Shown here: positions 13,790-20,435 of the stretch, piece after piece
How the letters are laid out: each line of letters starts with the position of its first letter
Numbering within the stretch: position 1 is the first letter of the stretch
From: a virus
Reading direction: 5' to 3' (one strand)
Length of the DNA stretch: 35,518 bases
IMG/VR virus record: IMGVR_UViG_3300018083_000077
Span: 1-35,518 of that record
Notes under the pieces: generated by a model
The model's database searches: none
What the model saw: the letters and a program-made list of their open reading frames with translations, nothing else
What the model was told of the DNA's origin: nothing
Made by a program: the position numbers and the translations under genes

Positions 13790-13983
13790 TGGGCCGCTAC
13801 GATGTTCGGCCATGCCCATGTGGTTCGGGGCATGTATCAAGTTGGCTTTTTGACTGCAAAGGAATCCCGGTTGCTCGGGTGTGCGACATCTGCGAAAGTG
13901 CCACCGTGAAGAAATACAATCCCATCATCTTCACAGGCTACACGCAGGCCGACATCGACGAGCAGATTGAGGAAGACGAGTAG
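13789..13983 (+). CDS. Zinc-binding phage protein with CxCGSG and CxxC
   Basis: 64 residues: MGRYDVRPCPCGSGHVSSW, then FDCKGIPVARVCDICESATV, ending in IIFTGYTQADIDEQIEEDE. The CxCGSG...CDIC arrangement is a probable single zinc site. I recognise the overall pattern (CxCGSG, GIPxxRVCxxC, TGYTQADIDE) as a small protein recurring in phages of proteobacteria, function unknown. The start overlaps the previous stop by one base (TAATG). Confidence 0.75.
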   Translation: MGRYDVRPCPCGSGHVSSWLFDCKGIPVARVCDICESATVKKYNPIIFTGYTQADIDEQIEEDE

Positions 13984-13997
13984 TCAGGAAGCCGTCG

Positions 13998-14030
13998 ACC
14001 GAGCGACGTTAAATAGCCGTTAGGCTCGGT
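13998..14030 (+). other. Intergenic hairpin
   Basis: ACCGAGC/GCTCGGT (13998-14004/14024-14030), 7 bp with a 19-base loop, in the 98-base gap between two small genes. A second weak stem (CCCTTGAG/CTCAGGGG) follows near 14035-14063. No T-tract, so it may act as an RNA processing or stability element. Confidence 0.4.
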
Positions 14031-14081
14031 GCGTCCCTTGAGAACCAGATGGGGTCTCAGGGGAGTCGGAAAGGAGACAAG

Positions 14082-14165
14082 ATGCTGAAGTGTCCACGGT
14101 GCGGCAGATACCTTCCGGTCTGCACGTGCAAAAAGGTCAAGATTGTTCAGGCGCTGAACAAATAG
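14082..14165 (+). CDS. 27-residue zinc-knuckle peptide
   Basis: MLKCPRCGRYLPVCTCKKVK and seven more residues: CPRC plus CTC could bind one zinc ion. AAAGGAG sits five bases before the ATG, which is the main reason for calling so short a gene. Its last codons contain the 14144-14160 palindrome. Confidence 0.5.
   Translation: MLKCPRCGRYLPVCTCKKVKIVQALNK
14144..14160. promoter_or_regulatory. Second TGTTCA-N5-TGAACA palindrome
   Basis: TGTTCA and TGAACA separated by five bases, extendable to 8-bp arms (TTGTTCAG/CTGAACAA, 14143-14150/14154-14161). Same spacing as the 11799-11815 site. It lies over the end of a tiny gene and 17 bases before the next ATG. Confidence 0.5.
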
Positions 14166-14177
14166 GAGATGTGAGAG

Positions 14178-15083
14178 ATGACACAGAGATTCTGCGAAGT
14201 GTGTAACGACGAGTTGCCCCTCGATTCCGAGGAAACCATGTGCGACTCGTGCCTCGAAGCTATTGATGCCGAGGTTGAAATCATGTCGGATGCGATTGAT
14301 GCCGAGGAGGCAAAGTGCCAGACACCTGTAGCAAGTGCGGAGGCTACCTCATCGAGCGCAACGCCCGACGAGACAAGCACCACGGACAAGAGCACGTCAG
14401 AGAACTCCGATGCTCCCGCTGTGGCAAGCGATTCGGGGTCAGAAAGCCTGGACTCAGCGATTCCGAGTTCAGAAGCTTCCCCGAAGCCGACAAAGCCAAA
14501 GAAGACTGAGGCTTGCGAGGCTTGCGGGACGCTGGTCGAGACGCTCAAAGCTCTCAAGCATGTCCATGCCAAGGAGCCGTTGATGCTCTGCGAGACATGC
14601 CACGCCAGCGAGACTGCTCTGCTCGAACACGCTAACGACCCGATGCAGGGCAAGGTGGTGCATCCTGATGAGGCAGCTCGCGAAGAGCTGATGACGATGG
14701 ATGACGCCGACCGCATCCTCTACAACGAGGAAGTCATGTTGAGCGTCGAGTCCCCGATTGAGCAGGTCTACAATCGCATCGCTCTGCTCGAAGGCCGGCT
14801 CCAGCGGGCGAAACTGCTCTTGAAGGCATCCAAGACCACGCTGTTCATGCGCATCGAGCACATGAAGAAGGACGAACGGGAGGCAGAGTATCGCCGCCTG
14901 AACGAGCGTGACGCTACCAAGCGGCGTCGGACGGCTGCGACATCGGCACCGGGTGTCCCAGGTGAGAAGAAGAAAGCTGCACCGCGCAAGACCAAGGCGG
15001 CAGCTTTCAGGACGCTCATGTCCGCGCAGGGCTTTCCTGATTCGTGGATTGACGAGCAGATTAACAAGATGGGCCTCGAGTAA
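14178..15083 (+). CDS. Multi-zinc-ribbon protein (301 aa) with a nested gene
   Basis: The N-terminus (MTQRFCEVCNDELP, then MCDSC) is a CxxC...CxxC site, and a second pair follows at about 113-116 (CEAC) and 138-141 (CETC). Between them, residues 48-110 are a Ser/Thr/Ala/Glu/Pro-rich linker, and exactly this stretch is overprinted by the out-of-frame gene 14315-14509. The C-terminal half is helical and coiled-coil-like (IEQVYNRIALLEGRLQRAKLLL), then basic (RRRTAATSAPGVPGEKKKAA), and ends in a short helical segment (GFPDSWIDEQINKMGLE). Unknown function; a nucleic-acid or protein adaptor is likely. The start has GGAGATGTGAG upstream. Confidence 0.75.
   Translation: MTQRFCEVCNDELPLDSEETMCDSCLEAIDAEVEIMSDAIDAEEAKCQTPVASAEATSSSATPDETSTTDKSTSENSDAPAVASDSGSESLDSAIPSSEASPKPTKPKKTEACEACGTLVETLKALKHVHAKEPLMLCETCHASETALLEHANDPMQGKVVHPDEAAREELMTMDDADRILYNEEVMLSVESPIEQVYNRIALLEGRLQRAKLLLKASKTTLFMRIEHMKKDEREAEYRRLNERDATKRRRTAATSAPGVPGEKKKAAPRKTKAAAFRTLMSAQGFPDSWIDEQINKMGLE
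14315..14509 (+). CDS. Nested out-of-frame zinc-ribbon protein (64 aa)
   Basis: Read in a different frame inside the 301-residue gene. It starts at GTG 14315 behind GAGGAGG (14304-14310), the same GGAGG-short-spacer-GTG layout seen at other starts here. MPDTCSKCGGYLIERNAR...LRCSRCGKRFGVRKPG is a textbook CxxC...CxxC zinc ribbon, not a random shadow. The host frame is low-complexity over the same bases, which would tolerate overprinting. Both frames look functional, so dual coding is the simplest reading. Confidence 0.65.
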   Translation: MPDTCSKCGGYLIERNARRDKHHGQEHVRELRCSRCGKRFGVRKPGLSDSEFRSFPEADKAKED

Positions 15084-15214
15084 TGCGATACATCAGCATG
15101 TGGCTAGGCTTGCAATCTCAAGTCTCCAGAAGTGGAGGCAAACTACATAGATTCGGTTTGCCTTACTTCTGGTTTTGGGTCCAGAGGCCAATCACGTGGT
15201 GGAAGCTTCGGTGA
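15083..15214 (+). CDS. 43-residue Trp/Arg-rich peptide
   Basis: Starts by TAATG overlap with the previous gene and ends by GTGA overlap with the next. MRYISMWLGLQSQVSRSGGK, then LHRFGLPYFWFWVQRPITWWKLR: aromatic and basic, possibly membrane-interacting. The tight overlaps at both ends are the main support; composition is unusual and it may not be a stable protein. Confidence 0.4.
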   Translation: MRYISMWLGLQSQVSRSGGKLHRFGLPYFWFWVQRPITWWKLR

Positions 15215-15444
15215 AGACTGAGGTCCATGAGCACGAGTGGCACGACATCGCGTTTGTCGCCAACGTGCCCACTGACAATGGAGATAGGCTCGGGTATCAC
15301 ATCCGGGCCTGTCGAGGATGTGGGTGGGCTGCTCCAGACCCAATGGAGAACTACCTCATGGCGACAGACGACCACAAGAGTATGGTGGAGCACGAGCTGG
15401 CCAGTATTGGTATCAGGATGTGCTTCACGGGAGAAGAATCATGA
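15211..15444 (+). CDS. Small His/Cys protein (77 aa)
   Basis: 77 residues from GTG 15211 (GGAAG upstream; GTGA overlap with the previous stop). HEHEWHDIAFVANVPTDNGD is followed by YHIRACRGCGWAAPDP, a CxxC plus nearby histidines that may form a zinc site, then a helical acidic/His region (YLMATDDHKSMVEHELASIG). Not recognised. The stop overlaps the next ATG (ATGA). Confidence 0.6.
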   Translation: MKTEVHEHEWHDIAFVANVPTDNGDRLGYHIRACRGCGWAAPDPMENYLMATDDHKSMVEHELASIGIRMCFTGEES

Positions 15445-15632
15445 CAAGAAAGGAAAGCCATCGACTGATGGAAATCGTCCACAGGCTACAGGACCTCAAG
15501 GTAGCCACGAGCAGAGATGCCGAGCGTCGGCAAGTGCGGGTCAACGTTCACGAGATTCCTGCGCTGAACATGGGTGACGCTGACTTCCTGCTTGACATCA
15601 TCCATCGCGAGGTAGCAGACCAAACCTCATAA
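15441..15632 (+). CDS. Small helical protein (63 aa)
   Basis: MTRKESHRLMEIVHRLQDLK, then a charged region and ADFLLDIIHREVADQTS: predicted mostly helical. Coupled to the gene before by ATGA and last before the promoter at 15637. Longer open frames over this stretch are shadows. Unknown function. Confidence 0.6.
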   Translation: MTRKESHRLMEIVHRLQDLKVATSRDAERRQVRVNVHEIPALNMGDADFLLDIIHREVADQTS

Positions 15633-15636
15633 CTAC

Positions 15637-15666
15637 TTGACATCGGGCAAACGGATGTGCTATGAT
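15637..15666 (+). promoter_or_regulatory. Promoter of the helicase operon with extended -10
   Basis: TTGACA (15637-15642), 18-base spacer, TATGAT (15661-15666) preceded by TGC (extended -10). A 10-bp inverted repeat GGGCAAACGG/CCGTTTGCCC (15645-15654/15679-15688) has one arm in the spacer and the other at about +6 to +15, an arrangement expected for repressor control. Confidence 0.8.
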
Positions 15667-15688
15667 AACTACTGGCAGCCGTTTGCCC
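15645..15688. repeat. Perfect inverted repeat bracketing the -10 of the 15637 promoter
   Basis: GGGCAAACGG (15645-15654) and CCGTTTGCCC (15679-15688), 24 bases apart. In DNA they would be two operator half-sites spaced about three helical turns centre to centre. Confidence 0.75.
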
Positions 15689-15721
15689 ACCCCCTCCACA
15701 AGAAAGGCAGAATGACATAGA

Positions 15722-17314
15722 ATGGCTACGATTCACAAGAAATGCGAGGAGTGCGGCAAAGTCGCCAAGGTTAGCTTCGAGATGCAGCTTGCCTTCGGTC
15801 GACTGACCACGTTCGAGTGTGGGCACACTGTCATCGTCAAGGGCATCGAGAACAACGATGTCATCTATCTCAAGTCCCGGACGGGCAAGGAACTCTTCCC
15901 GTTTCAGGCTGAGACCATCAAGTTCATGGAGGAGGCCGCTGGTGTCTGCCTCGTTGGACACGAGATGGCGCTCGGCAAGACGGTGTGCGCTGCTGGATTC
16001 GTAGCGCGCAACAAGGAAGACGCTCTCCCGCTCCTTTATCTCTGCAAGTCGAGCACGAAGATTCAGGTGCTCCGTGAGATGATCGATTGGGCTGGTATCG
16101 TTGGTCAGGTCATCGACGGCAGCGTTCAGCGTCCTCATCTCGACATCTTCCCCATCACCATCATGAGCATCGACATGCTCGCTCGGGTAACGGCTAAGAC
16201 GATCACCAAGAACGGTGTCGCAGGAACGCCCAACCCGGAGTGCTGGCCTGAGGAAATCTGGGCCAACTACAAGACGGTCGTTGTCGACGAGTGCCAGAGC
16301 ATCAAGAACCCTGATTCCCAGCGTTCGCAGGCTCTCAAGAAGCATCTCGCCCACGTCAAGTATCGGCTCCCCATGAGCGGCACCGCAATCATGAACGCGG
16401 CGCACGAATACTTCCCGGTCCTGAACTTCATTCGACCAGATGTCTTTTCGAGCTACGCCGGCTTCATCAATCACGAAACCTACGGGCGGCGACTCGCGAA
16501 CCCGGAGCGCTTCCACGAAAAGACAAAGAACTTCATCATTCGCAAGACTCGCGCCGAGGTTCTCCCGGACCTGCCGAAGATCATGCGGACGTTCCGTCCA
16601 ATTCAGATGGACGACGAGGTTCTGATTCGGAAGTATCAGGAGACAGTCGACGAGTTCTCGAAGTGGATGGACGAGAACGAGGACAAGATGTCGCCTGCGG
16701 GCTACACCAACCTCCTCGCGTTCTTCGCGAAGATGCGGAAGATTACAGGAGTCGCCAAGGTTCCTGCCGCAATCGACTACGTCGAGGAGTTCCTGCTGGA
16801 GTGCGACCGGAAGCTGGTCGTTTTCCTTCACCACAAGGACGTTGCCACCCTCCTGACCAATCGTCTCAACAAGACGATGCGGGAGATGGGGCGCGGCCCG
16901 GTCCTGAGCTTCCACTCTGGCCTCGACTCCACCCAGCGCCAGATGGTCATCGACGACTTCCACAAGCCCGAGCATCGCATCATGATAGCCTCCACGCTTG
17001 CGGCTGGTGAGGGCATCAACCTTCAGTGCTGCTCTGACTGCCTTATGTTGGAGCGTCAGTGGAACCCGGCCAAAGAGGAACAGGCTGAAGCCAGGTTCCC
17101 TCGGCCCGGTCAGAAGGCTGATAAGATCAACGCCACCTACCTCACGGCGCTCGGCACGATTGACGAGTTCCTCGGGGAGATGGTCGAGGGCAAGCGAGCT
17201 GCGAACAAGAGCACCTTGGATAACAAGGAGCTGGATTGGGACGAGTCTTCTCTGATGCGCGCTCTCGCCGATGCCATCTGGAAGGCTGGCAACAAGCGTT
17301 GGAACTACAAATGA
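15722..17314 (+). CDS. SNF2-like superfamily 2 helicase/translocase
   Basis: 530 residues. An N-terminal zinc-type segment (C8, C11, C33, H35) precedes the two RecA-like lobes. Motif I is GHEMALGKT (79-87), motif II DECQ (189-192, SNF2-type VVVDECQSIKN), motif III LPMSGTA (216-222). In lobe 2, AGEGINLQ and QWNPAKEEQAEARFPRPGQ match SNF2 motifs V and VI including QxxxRxxRxGQ. SNF2-type proteins translocate on duplex DNA; in phages they act in replication, recombination or fork regression. A two-codon open frame (ATGACATAG at 15713) precedes the ATG, and the best Shine-Dalgarno (AAAGG) serves that, so translation of the helicase may be coupled to it. First gene behind the 15637 promoter. Confidence 0.9.
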   Translation: MATIHKKCEECGKVAKVSFEMQLAFGRLTTFECGHTVIVKGIENNDVIYLKSRTGKELFPFQAETIKFMEEAAGVCLVGHEMALGKTVCAAGFVARNKEDALPLLYLCKSSTKIQVLREMIDWAGIVGQVIDGSVQRPHLDIFPITIMSIDMLARVTAKTITKNGVAGTPNPECWPEEIWANYKTVVVDECQSIKNPDSQRSQALKKHLAHVKYRLPMSGTAIMNAAHEYFPVLNFIRPDVFSSYAGFINHETYGRRLANPERFHEKTKNFIIRKTRAEVLPDLPKIMRTFRPIQMDDEVLIRKYQETVDEFSKWMDENEDKMSPAGYTNLLAFFAKMRKITGVAKVPAAIDYVEEFLLECDRKLVVFLHHKDVATLLTNRLNKTMREMGRGPVLSFHSGLDSTQRQMVIDDFHKPEHRIMIASTLAAGEGINLQCCSDCLMLERQWNPAKEEQAEARFPRPGQKADKINATYLTALGTIDEFLGEMVEGKRAANKSTLDNKELDWDESSLMRALADAIWKAGNKRWNYK

Positions 17315-17460
17315 GCAAGGTGCTCATGAGCCTGGGTGCCGGTGGTCTGATAGCGGGGTTCACGTGTGTGGACTCCGTTAACAGTCTTGCCACCATCACG
17401 GCGGCGGCGTTCGCGTTGGGTGTGGGTTTCATCCTGCCCATATTCAAGGAGAAGAAATGA
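17311..17460 (+). CDS. Small two-helix membrane protein (49 aa)
   Basis: Two hydrophobic stretches, VLMSLGAGGLIAGFTCV (4-20) and LATITAAAFALGVGFILPIF (26-45), joined by a short polar turn, with a KEKK tail: a hairpin inner-membrane protein. Coupled by ATGA overlaps to the helicase and the next gene. It could be a small holin-like or exclusion protein, but its place among replication genes argues against lysis. Unknown. Confidence 0.65.
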   Translation: MSKVLMSLGAGGLIAGFTCVDSVNSLATITAAAFALGVGFILPIFKEKK

Positions 17461-17699
17461 TAAAGGGGGTCACGCTCAACGAGGAACTGACCGGCATCAT
17501 GGAGAAGAATGGCATGAACATGAAGTTCTATGACATCCTTTGTCCAGTCTGTGGGAAGAAAACCGACTTGATGGTCGGCCCCACGGAAGACCTCGCGGTG
17601 CGGGTCGAGATTCACCTCGCAGAGCTTCAGGAGTATCACAATCCAGTCGAGTGGGATGACCATCCTGACCAGACCAGCCCGGAGGACGCTTCGGGATAG
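17457..17699 (+). CDS. Small CxxC protein (80 aa)
   Basis: 80 residues. MIKGVTLNEELTGIMEKNGM is followed by FYDILCPVCGKKTDLMVG (CPVC, a zinc-knuckle half-site) and an acidic His-containing helix (RVEIHLAELQEYHNPVEWDDHP) that may supply the other ligands. Last gene before a 113-base gap. Unknown function. Confidence 0.65.
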   Translation: MIKGVTLNEELTGIMEKNGMNMKFYDILCPVCGKKTDLMVGPTEDLAVRVEIHLAELQEYHNPVEWDDHPDQTSPEDASG

Positions 17700-17733
17700 A
17701 GGGTGCGGGGGGTTGATGGGGAGGCTTAGGCCG

Positions 17734-17762
17734 TTGAACTGTCATCACTCCGTGGATAGAAC
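17734..17762 (+). promoter_or_regulatory. Possible weak promoter
   Basis: TTGAAC (17734-17739), 17-base spacer, TAGAAC (17757-17762): four of six consensus matches in each hexamer. Located in the gap before 17813; tentative. Confidence 0.25.
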
Positions 17763-17771
17763 ACCCTTGAC

Positions 17772-17792
17772 GGGGAGTCGCTGACACTCCCC
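17772..17792 (+). terminator. Hairpin, possible attenuator
   Basis: GGGGAGT/ACTCCCC (17772-17778/17786-17792), 7-bp stem, 7-base loop, followed by ACTTCTTTT. The T-rich end suggests partial termination between the helicase operon and the genes from 17813. Confidence 0.6.
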
Positions 17793-17812
17793 ACTTCTTT
17801 TAGGAGGTAACG

Positions 17813-17980
17813 GTGCCGATGACGTTCTTTCAGAATGCTGGCGCGTGGTATGTCCAGACGGACAAAGGAATCTGGCGAGTGAAGGAAGGCGAGGGTAAGA
17901 GGTTTGCTCTGGTCGTCGAACCCTTCCACAAGTTCAAGGAGGCGCACGGTGGCGGCACGAAGAAGTCAACCAAGAATTAA
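17813..17980 (+). CDS. 55-residue protein behind a strong ribosome binding site
   Basis: GTG at 17813 lies five bases after AGGAGGT; an in-frame ATG at 17819 is the alternative start (53 residues). TFFQNAGAWYVQTDKGIWRV and RFALVVEPFHKFKEAHGG form a likely small beta sheet with a basic Gly/Lys tail. Its last codons contain the Shine-Dalgarno and start of the next gene (32-base overlap). Unknown. Confidence 0.6.
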   Translation: MPMTFFQNAGAWYVQTDKGIWRVKEGEGKRFALVVEPFHKFKEAHGGGTKKSTKN

Positions 17981-18206
17981 GGGCACCTGTCGGCTACAGA
18001 AGCCGTCGGGATTGCTCCCAGTCGTAGAACACGGCTTGCAGACAATCGCGCGCCTCGAACAGAAGTCTGTCTCGTGGGTCATCGCTGAGATTGTCTCTGC
18101 CTACTTCAACCTCGACTCGGCGACTGGACTGCCCATCACTGAGCGGCTGGCCCGTATGAATCTTACGGGGACGATTCGCAAGCGGCGTAAGGCAAAGGTT
18201 CGATAA
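17949..18206 (+). CDS. Second ribbon-helix-helix-like small protein
   Basis: 85 residues from GTG 17949, six bases after a perfect AAGGAGG (17936-17942). VVEHGLQTIARLEQKSVSWVIAEIVSAYFNLD resembles helix A, turn and helix B of CopG-type regulators, with a preceding basic arm (MAARRSQPRIKGTCRLQKPS) and a basic tail (RKRRKAKVR). A DNA-binding role is likely. The strand that should precede helix A is less clear than in the 13559 protein. Confidence 0.55.
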   Translation: MAARRSQPRIKGTCRLQKPSGLLPVVEHGLQTIARLEQKSVSWVIAEIVSAYFNLDSATGLPITERLARMNLTGTIRKRRKAKVR

Positions 18207-18451
18207 TGCCAACGAGGCTCGGACCTTTCCAGTTCGTCTACACGGAGCGTGAGCAGAAGATGCGGGACACAATCGCGCACCTGATCAACAGGCATGGCCT
18301 GGCGCGCGCTCGTATCATCGTGAACAACGAATACCACCGGGCAGCATTGCTCAAGGCAGACAGTGAGCCTGCAATCTGGTGGAACGACGTTCGTTGGCAC
18401 ATTCACGACATTACCTCGAACCTCCGGTGGGGTCAGGAGCGGGGACTGTGA
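18206..18451 (+). CDS. Small protein (81 aa)
   Basis: Starts by TAATG overlap with the preceding gene. MPTRLGPFQFVYTEREQKMR, then TIAHLINRHGLARARIIVNNEYHRAALL and a Trp-rich end (PAIWWNDVRWHIHDITSNLRWG). Compact alpha/beta character, not recognised. The stop overlaps the next GTG start (GTGA). Confidence 0.65.
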   Translation: MPTRLGPFQFVYTEREQKMRDTIAHLINRHGLARARIIVNNEYHRAALLKADSEPAIWWNDVRWHIHDITSNLRWGQERGL

Positions 18452-18951
18452 TTCATCGACCGATGGAGACTCCTGGGGCGGGGACGGTGCACTTCATCGA
18501 GCTGACCTGCGCCGACTTCGACTGTGAGATTGGAGTCCGATACAGTAACAAATGCAGTGAAGGGTGTGCGGACGGCATCAAGCTGTTCTTCACGCCCTCA
18601 CTGCGTGGCTCGACTATCCACGCCAACGTCTGTGCTGGTCGGTGGGAGTTCGTCAACAAGCTCTCAAAGGAATGGTGGGCACGTAAGGCAGCCTCCGTTC
18701 TCGGATGGGACGAGTCGAAGATTCGTGAACAGACGGATGCGGCATGGGCTATAAAAGTTCACAACGCGAACATTATGGCGAACTGGAAACCATCTGGTCG
18801 AGGTGCCTCACGCAAGCGTGGCGGTCCCTCCTGCATGGTTTGTGGTAAGAGTGTAGACAGAGGCGTCGATATCTGCACCGCCTGCGTAGCCGAGAATGAG
18901 GGCAAGCCCAAGGTGGATGCTGGCTCTCTCGACGACTTGGACAACTGGTAG
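18448..18951 (+). CDS. Zinc-ribbon protein (167 aa)
   Basis: GTG 18448 with AGGAG nine bases upstream. The N-terminal domain (about 15-75) contains several cysteines (LTCADFDCEIGVRY, KCSEGCADG). The middle is helical with many Trp (KLSKEWWARKAASVLGWDES). The C-terminus holds CMVCGKSVDRGVDICTACV, a CxxC...CxxC zinc ribbon, followed by an acidic end (DAGSLDDLDNW). The acidic, aromatic tail resembles protein-interaction tails of SSB-like proteins. Function unknown; probably nucleic-acid associated from context. Confidence 0.65.
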   Translation: MIHRPMETPGAGTVHFIELTCADFDCEIGVRYSNKCSEGCADGIKLFFTPSLRGSTIHANVCAGRWEFVNKLSKEWWARKAASVLGWDESKIREQTDAAWAIKVHNANIMANWKPSGRGASRKRGGPSCMVCGKSVDRGVDICTACVAENEGKPKVDAGSLDDLDNW

Positions 18952-18959
18952 GAGATAAC

Positions 18960-19421
18960 ATGGAACGTAGAGCTTTTCTCGTGAGCCTCGTGCCTCTAGC
19001 GGCATGTGCATGCGCCGACAGTTTCGACTGTGGGTCGGAGCCAAAGAATGCCGAGGACAAGAGACTTCAGATGCTGGAGTGCGAGGCACCGTCACCTGCA
19101 CCGACACCCATTCCACCGGCACAGGTTGCCAACACCATCGAGTTCCGTGTGTTGGGTGATGTCCTGTTCGACCCCGGCACGAACGGTGCGGAGATTCAGT
19201 TCGGCTCCACTCAGGAAGGCACGGCTCGGTTGCTCTCGACTCTGCCGTGGTTCTCGCAGACGAAGACGTTCAAGGACAGCCTGTTCATCGTCCTCAATGC
19301 TCAGGCATCTGGCTTCGGCGTGTTGCAGGCTCAGATAATTGTCAACGGGGAACTGTTCAGGGAGGCGAGTGCGTCCGGGTTCAACCCCAAGGTGGCGTTG
19401 TCCGGTCTATTCGTGAAGTGA
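18960..19421 (+). CDS. Exported lipoprotein with MmpS-like beta domain
   Basis: 153 residues, GGAGATAAC before the ATG. MERRAFLVSLVPLAAC is a signal peptide with adjacent arginines and a lipobox-like LAAC, predicting lipidation at Cys16. A Pro-rich spacer (45-55) leads to a beta-sandwich-like domain (about 58-153): IEFRVLGD, STLPWFSQTKTFKDSLFIVL, AQASGFGVLQAQIIVNGELF, REASASGFNPKVALSGLF. The LPW, AQxxG, I.VNG and C-terminal xSG elements match what I know of MmpS-like small accessory proteins. Outer or inner membrane anchoring is expected. In a phage replication module this is a moron-type gene, perhaps altering the host envelope or excluding superinfection. Confidence 0.65.
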   Translation: MERRAFLVSLVPLAACACADSFDCGSEPKNAEDKRLQMLECEAPSPAPTPIPPAQVANTIEFRVLGDVLFDPGTNGAEIQFGSTQEGTARLLSTLPWFSQTKTFKDSLFIVLNAQASGFGVLQAQIIVNGELFREASASGFNPKVALSGLFVK

Positions 19422-19603
19422 TGGAACACGGCTTAGTCTTCAGCAGCGAGGAGATTCTCGCACTCGATCACTACTTCATGCACCGTGCCGGGTGGATTGG
19501 CCACGAAGACCCGGCTGACGAAGCGGCGCACGGCTTGGCAAACCTCGTATCAGAGATAGCGGAGGAGATTAGAAAGAAAGATGCGAACGATAGCCCTCGA
19601 TAG
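19421..19603 (+). CDS. Small acidic/His-rich protein (60 aa)
   Basis: Starts by TGATG overlap with the lipoprotein gene. MEHGLVFSSEEILALDHYFM, then HRAGWIGHEDPADEAAHGLANLVSEIAEEIRKKD: two helices. It overlaps the exonuclease start by 23 bases and its end supplies the GGAGGAG stretch upstream of it. Not recognised. Confidence 0.6.
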   Translation: MEHGLVFSSEEILALDHYFMHRAGWIGHEDPADEAAHGLANLVSEIAEEIRKKDANDSPR

Positions 19604-20417
19604 CCAAGTGCTCAACGATGTGATGGCCTGTGGATACAAGGCCTATCTACGTTTCGTTCGGCACAAGCAACCGGAGCACAAGGCGGAAGCCCTAGAGAAG
19701 GGCGACCTCATGCACCGGATGCTGAAGCATCACTACACGCAGATTCGTGCGGGACGGAAGGCAGAATACGGGGCCATCGTCAACGAGGCGGTGCAGGTCG
19801 GACTCAAGGCGGCGTCGGACATGGACCTCTCTCAGGGCGATGTTGCAGAGAACATCACGCAATATCGTGCCTACTCACTCTACTATCAGCAGGATGGTTG
19901 GGTGCCGATTGAGGTCGAACAGGTGTTTTCCAAGGTGCTCTATGAATCCGAAGAGAAGCAGATTCGTATCATCTACGAAGGCATCATCGACATGGTGGCC
20001 CAGACGCCGGGTGGCACTGCCATCATCGATCACAAGACGAGCAGGATGAGGAAGCAGCCCTTCCTGCTTTCGACCCAGTTCATGGGTTACTCGTGGGCAA
20101 TGAATGTCCCGCACGTCGTCGTCAACAAGATTGGGTTCCAGAAAACTCTGGCACCCAAGGAACGGTTCAATCGGTATCGGATGCCGTATCAGAAGGCGCA
20201 CCTTGAACAGTGGAAGAAGGACGCCATCTACTACGCACATCTGCTCATCTCGTGGATGGATCAGGGATACTTCCCGATGAACTACACGAGCTGCGACAAG
20301 TATGGCGGCTGCATCTTCCAGCCTGTGTGTGGTTCGATTCCCGAGGTCCGGGAGCACAAGCTGTCGATGCTGTTCAAGGAAGGCAAGCCCTGGTCTCCGC
20401 ACACTAGGGACGAGTAA
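19581..20417 (+). CDS. Cas4/RecB-like PD-(D/E)XK exonuclease with Fe-S cysteines
   Basis: 278 residues. H45 lies in KGDLMHRM. The core reads YEGIIDMVA (E133, D137), AIIDHKTS (D150, K152) and QFMGYSWAM (Q166, Y170), matching RecB-family nuclease motifs. C17 together with C238, C244 and C250 (TSCDKYGGCIFQPVC) is the four-cysteine pattern of Cas4/AddB-type 4Fe-4S clusters. It probably resects DNA ends for the Sak4-like recombinase and SSB encoded just downstream. Confidence 0.88.
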   Translation: MRTIALDSQVLNDVMACGYKAYLRFVRHKQPEHKAEALEKGDLMHRMLKHHYTQIRAGRKAEYGAIVNEAVQVGLKAASDMDLSQGDVAENITQYRAYSLYYQQDGWVPIEVEQVFSKVLYESEEKQIRIIYEGIIDMVAQTPGGTAIIDHKTSRMRKQPFLLSTQFMGYSWAMNVPHVVVNKIGFQKTLAPKERFNRYRMPYQKAHLEQWKKDAIYYAHLLISWMDQGYFPMNYTSCDKYGGCIFQPVCGSIPEVREHKLSMLFKEGKPWSPHTRDE

Positions 20418-20435
20418 CGGTAACGGAGGCGAACG

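Noticed and set aside
14665-14671. Further CTGATGA sequences (also 22316-22322 and near 4939) as extra hammerheads
   Set aside because: None is followed by a short stem and GAAA with matching stems I and III; they lie in coding sequence.
15548-16975. Minus-strand open frame of 475 codons
   Set aside because: Antisense to the SNF2-like helicase, whose motifs are intact.
20325-20350. tRNA T-loop-like sequence (GGTTCGATTCCC)
   Set aside because: Lies inside the exonuclease gene; no 5-bp T-stem, no acceptor or anticodon arm. No tRNA was found in the window.
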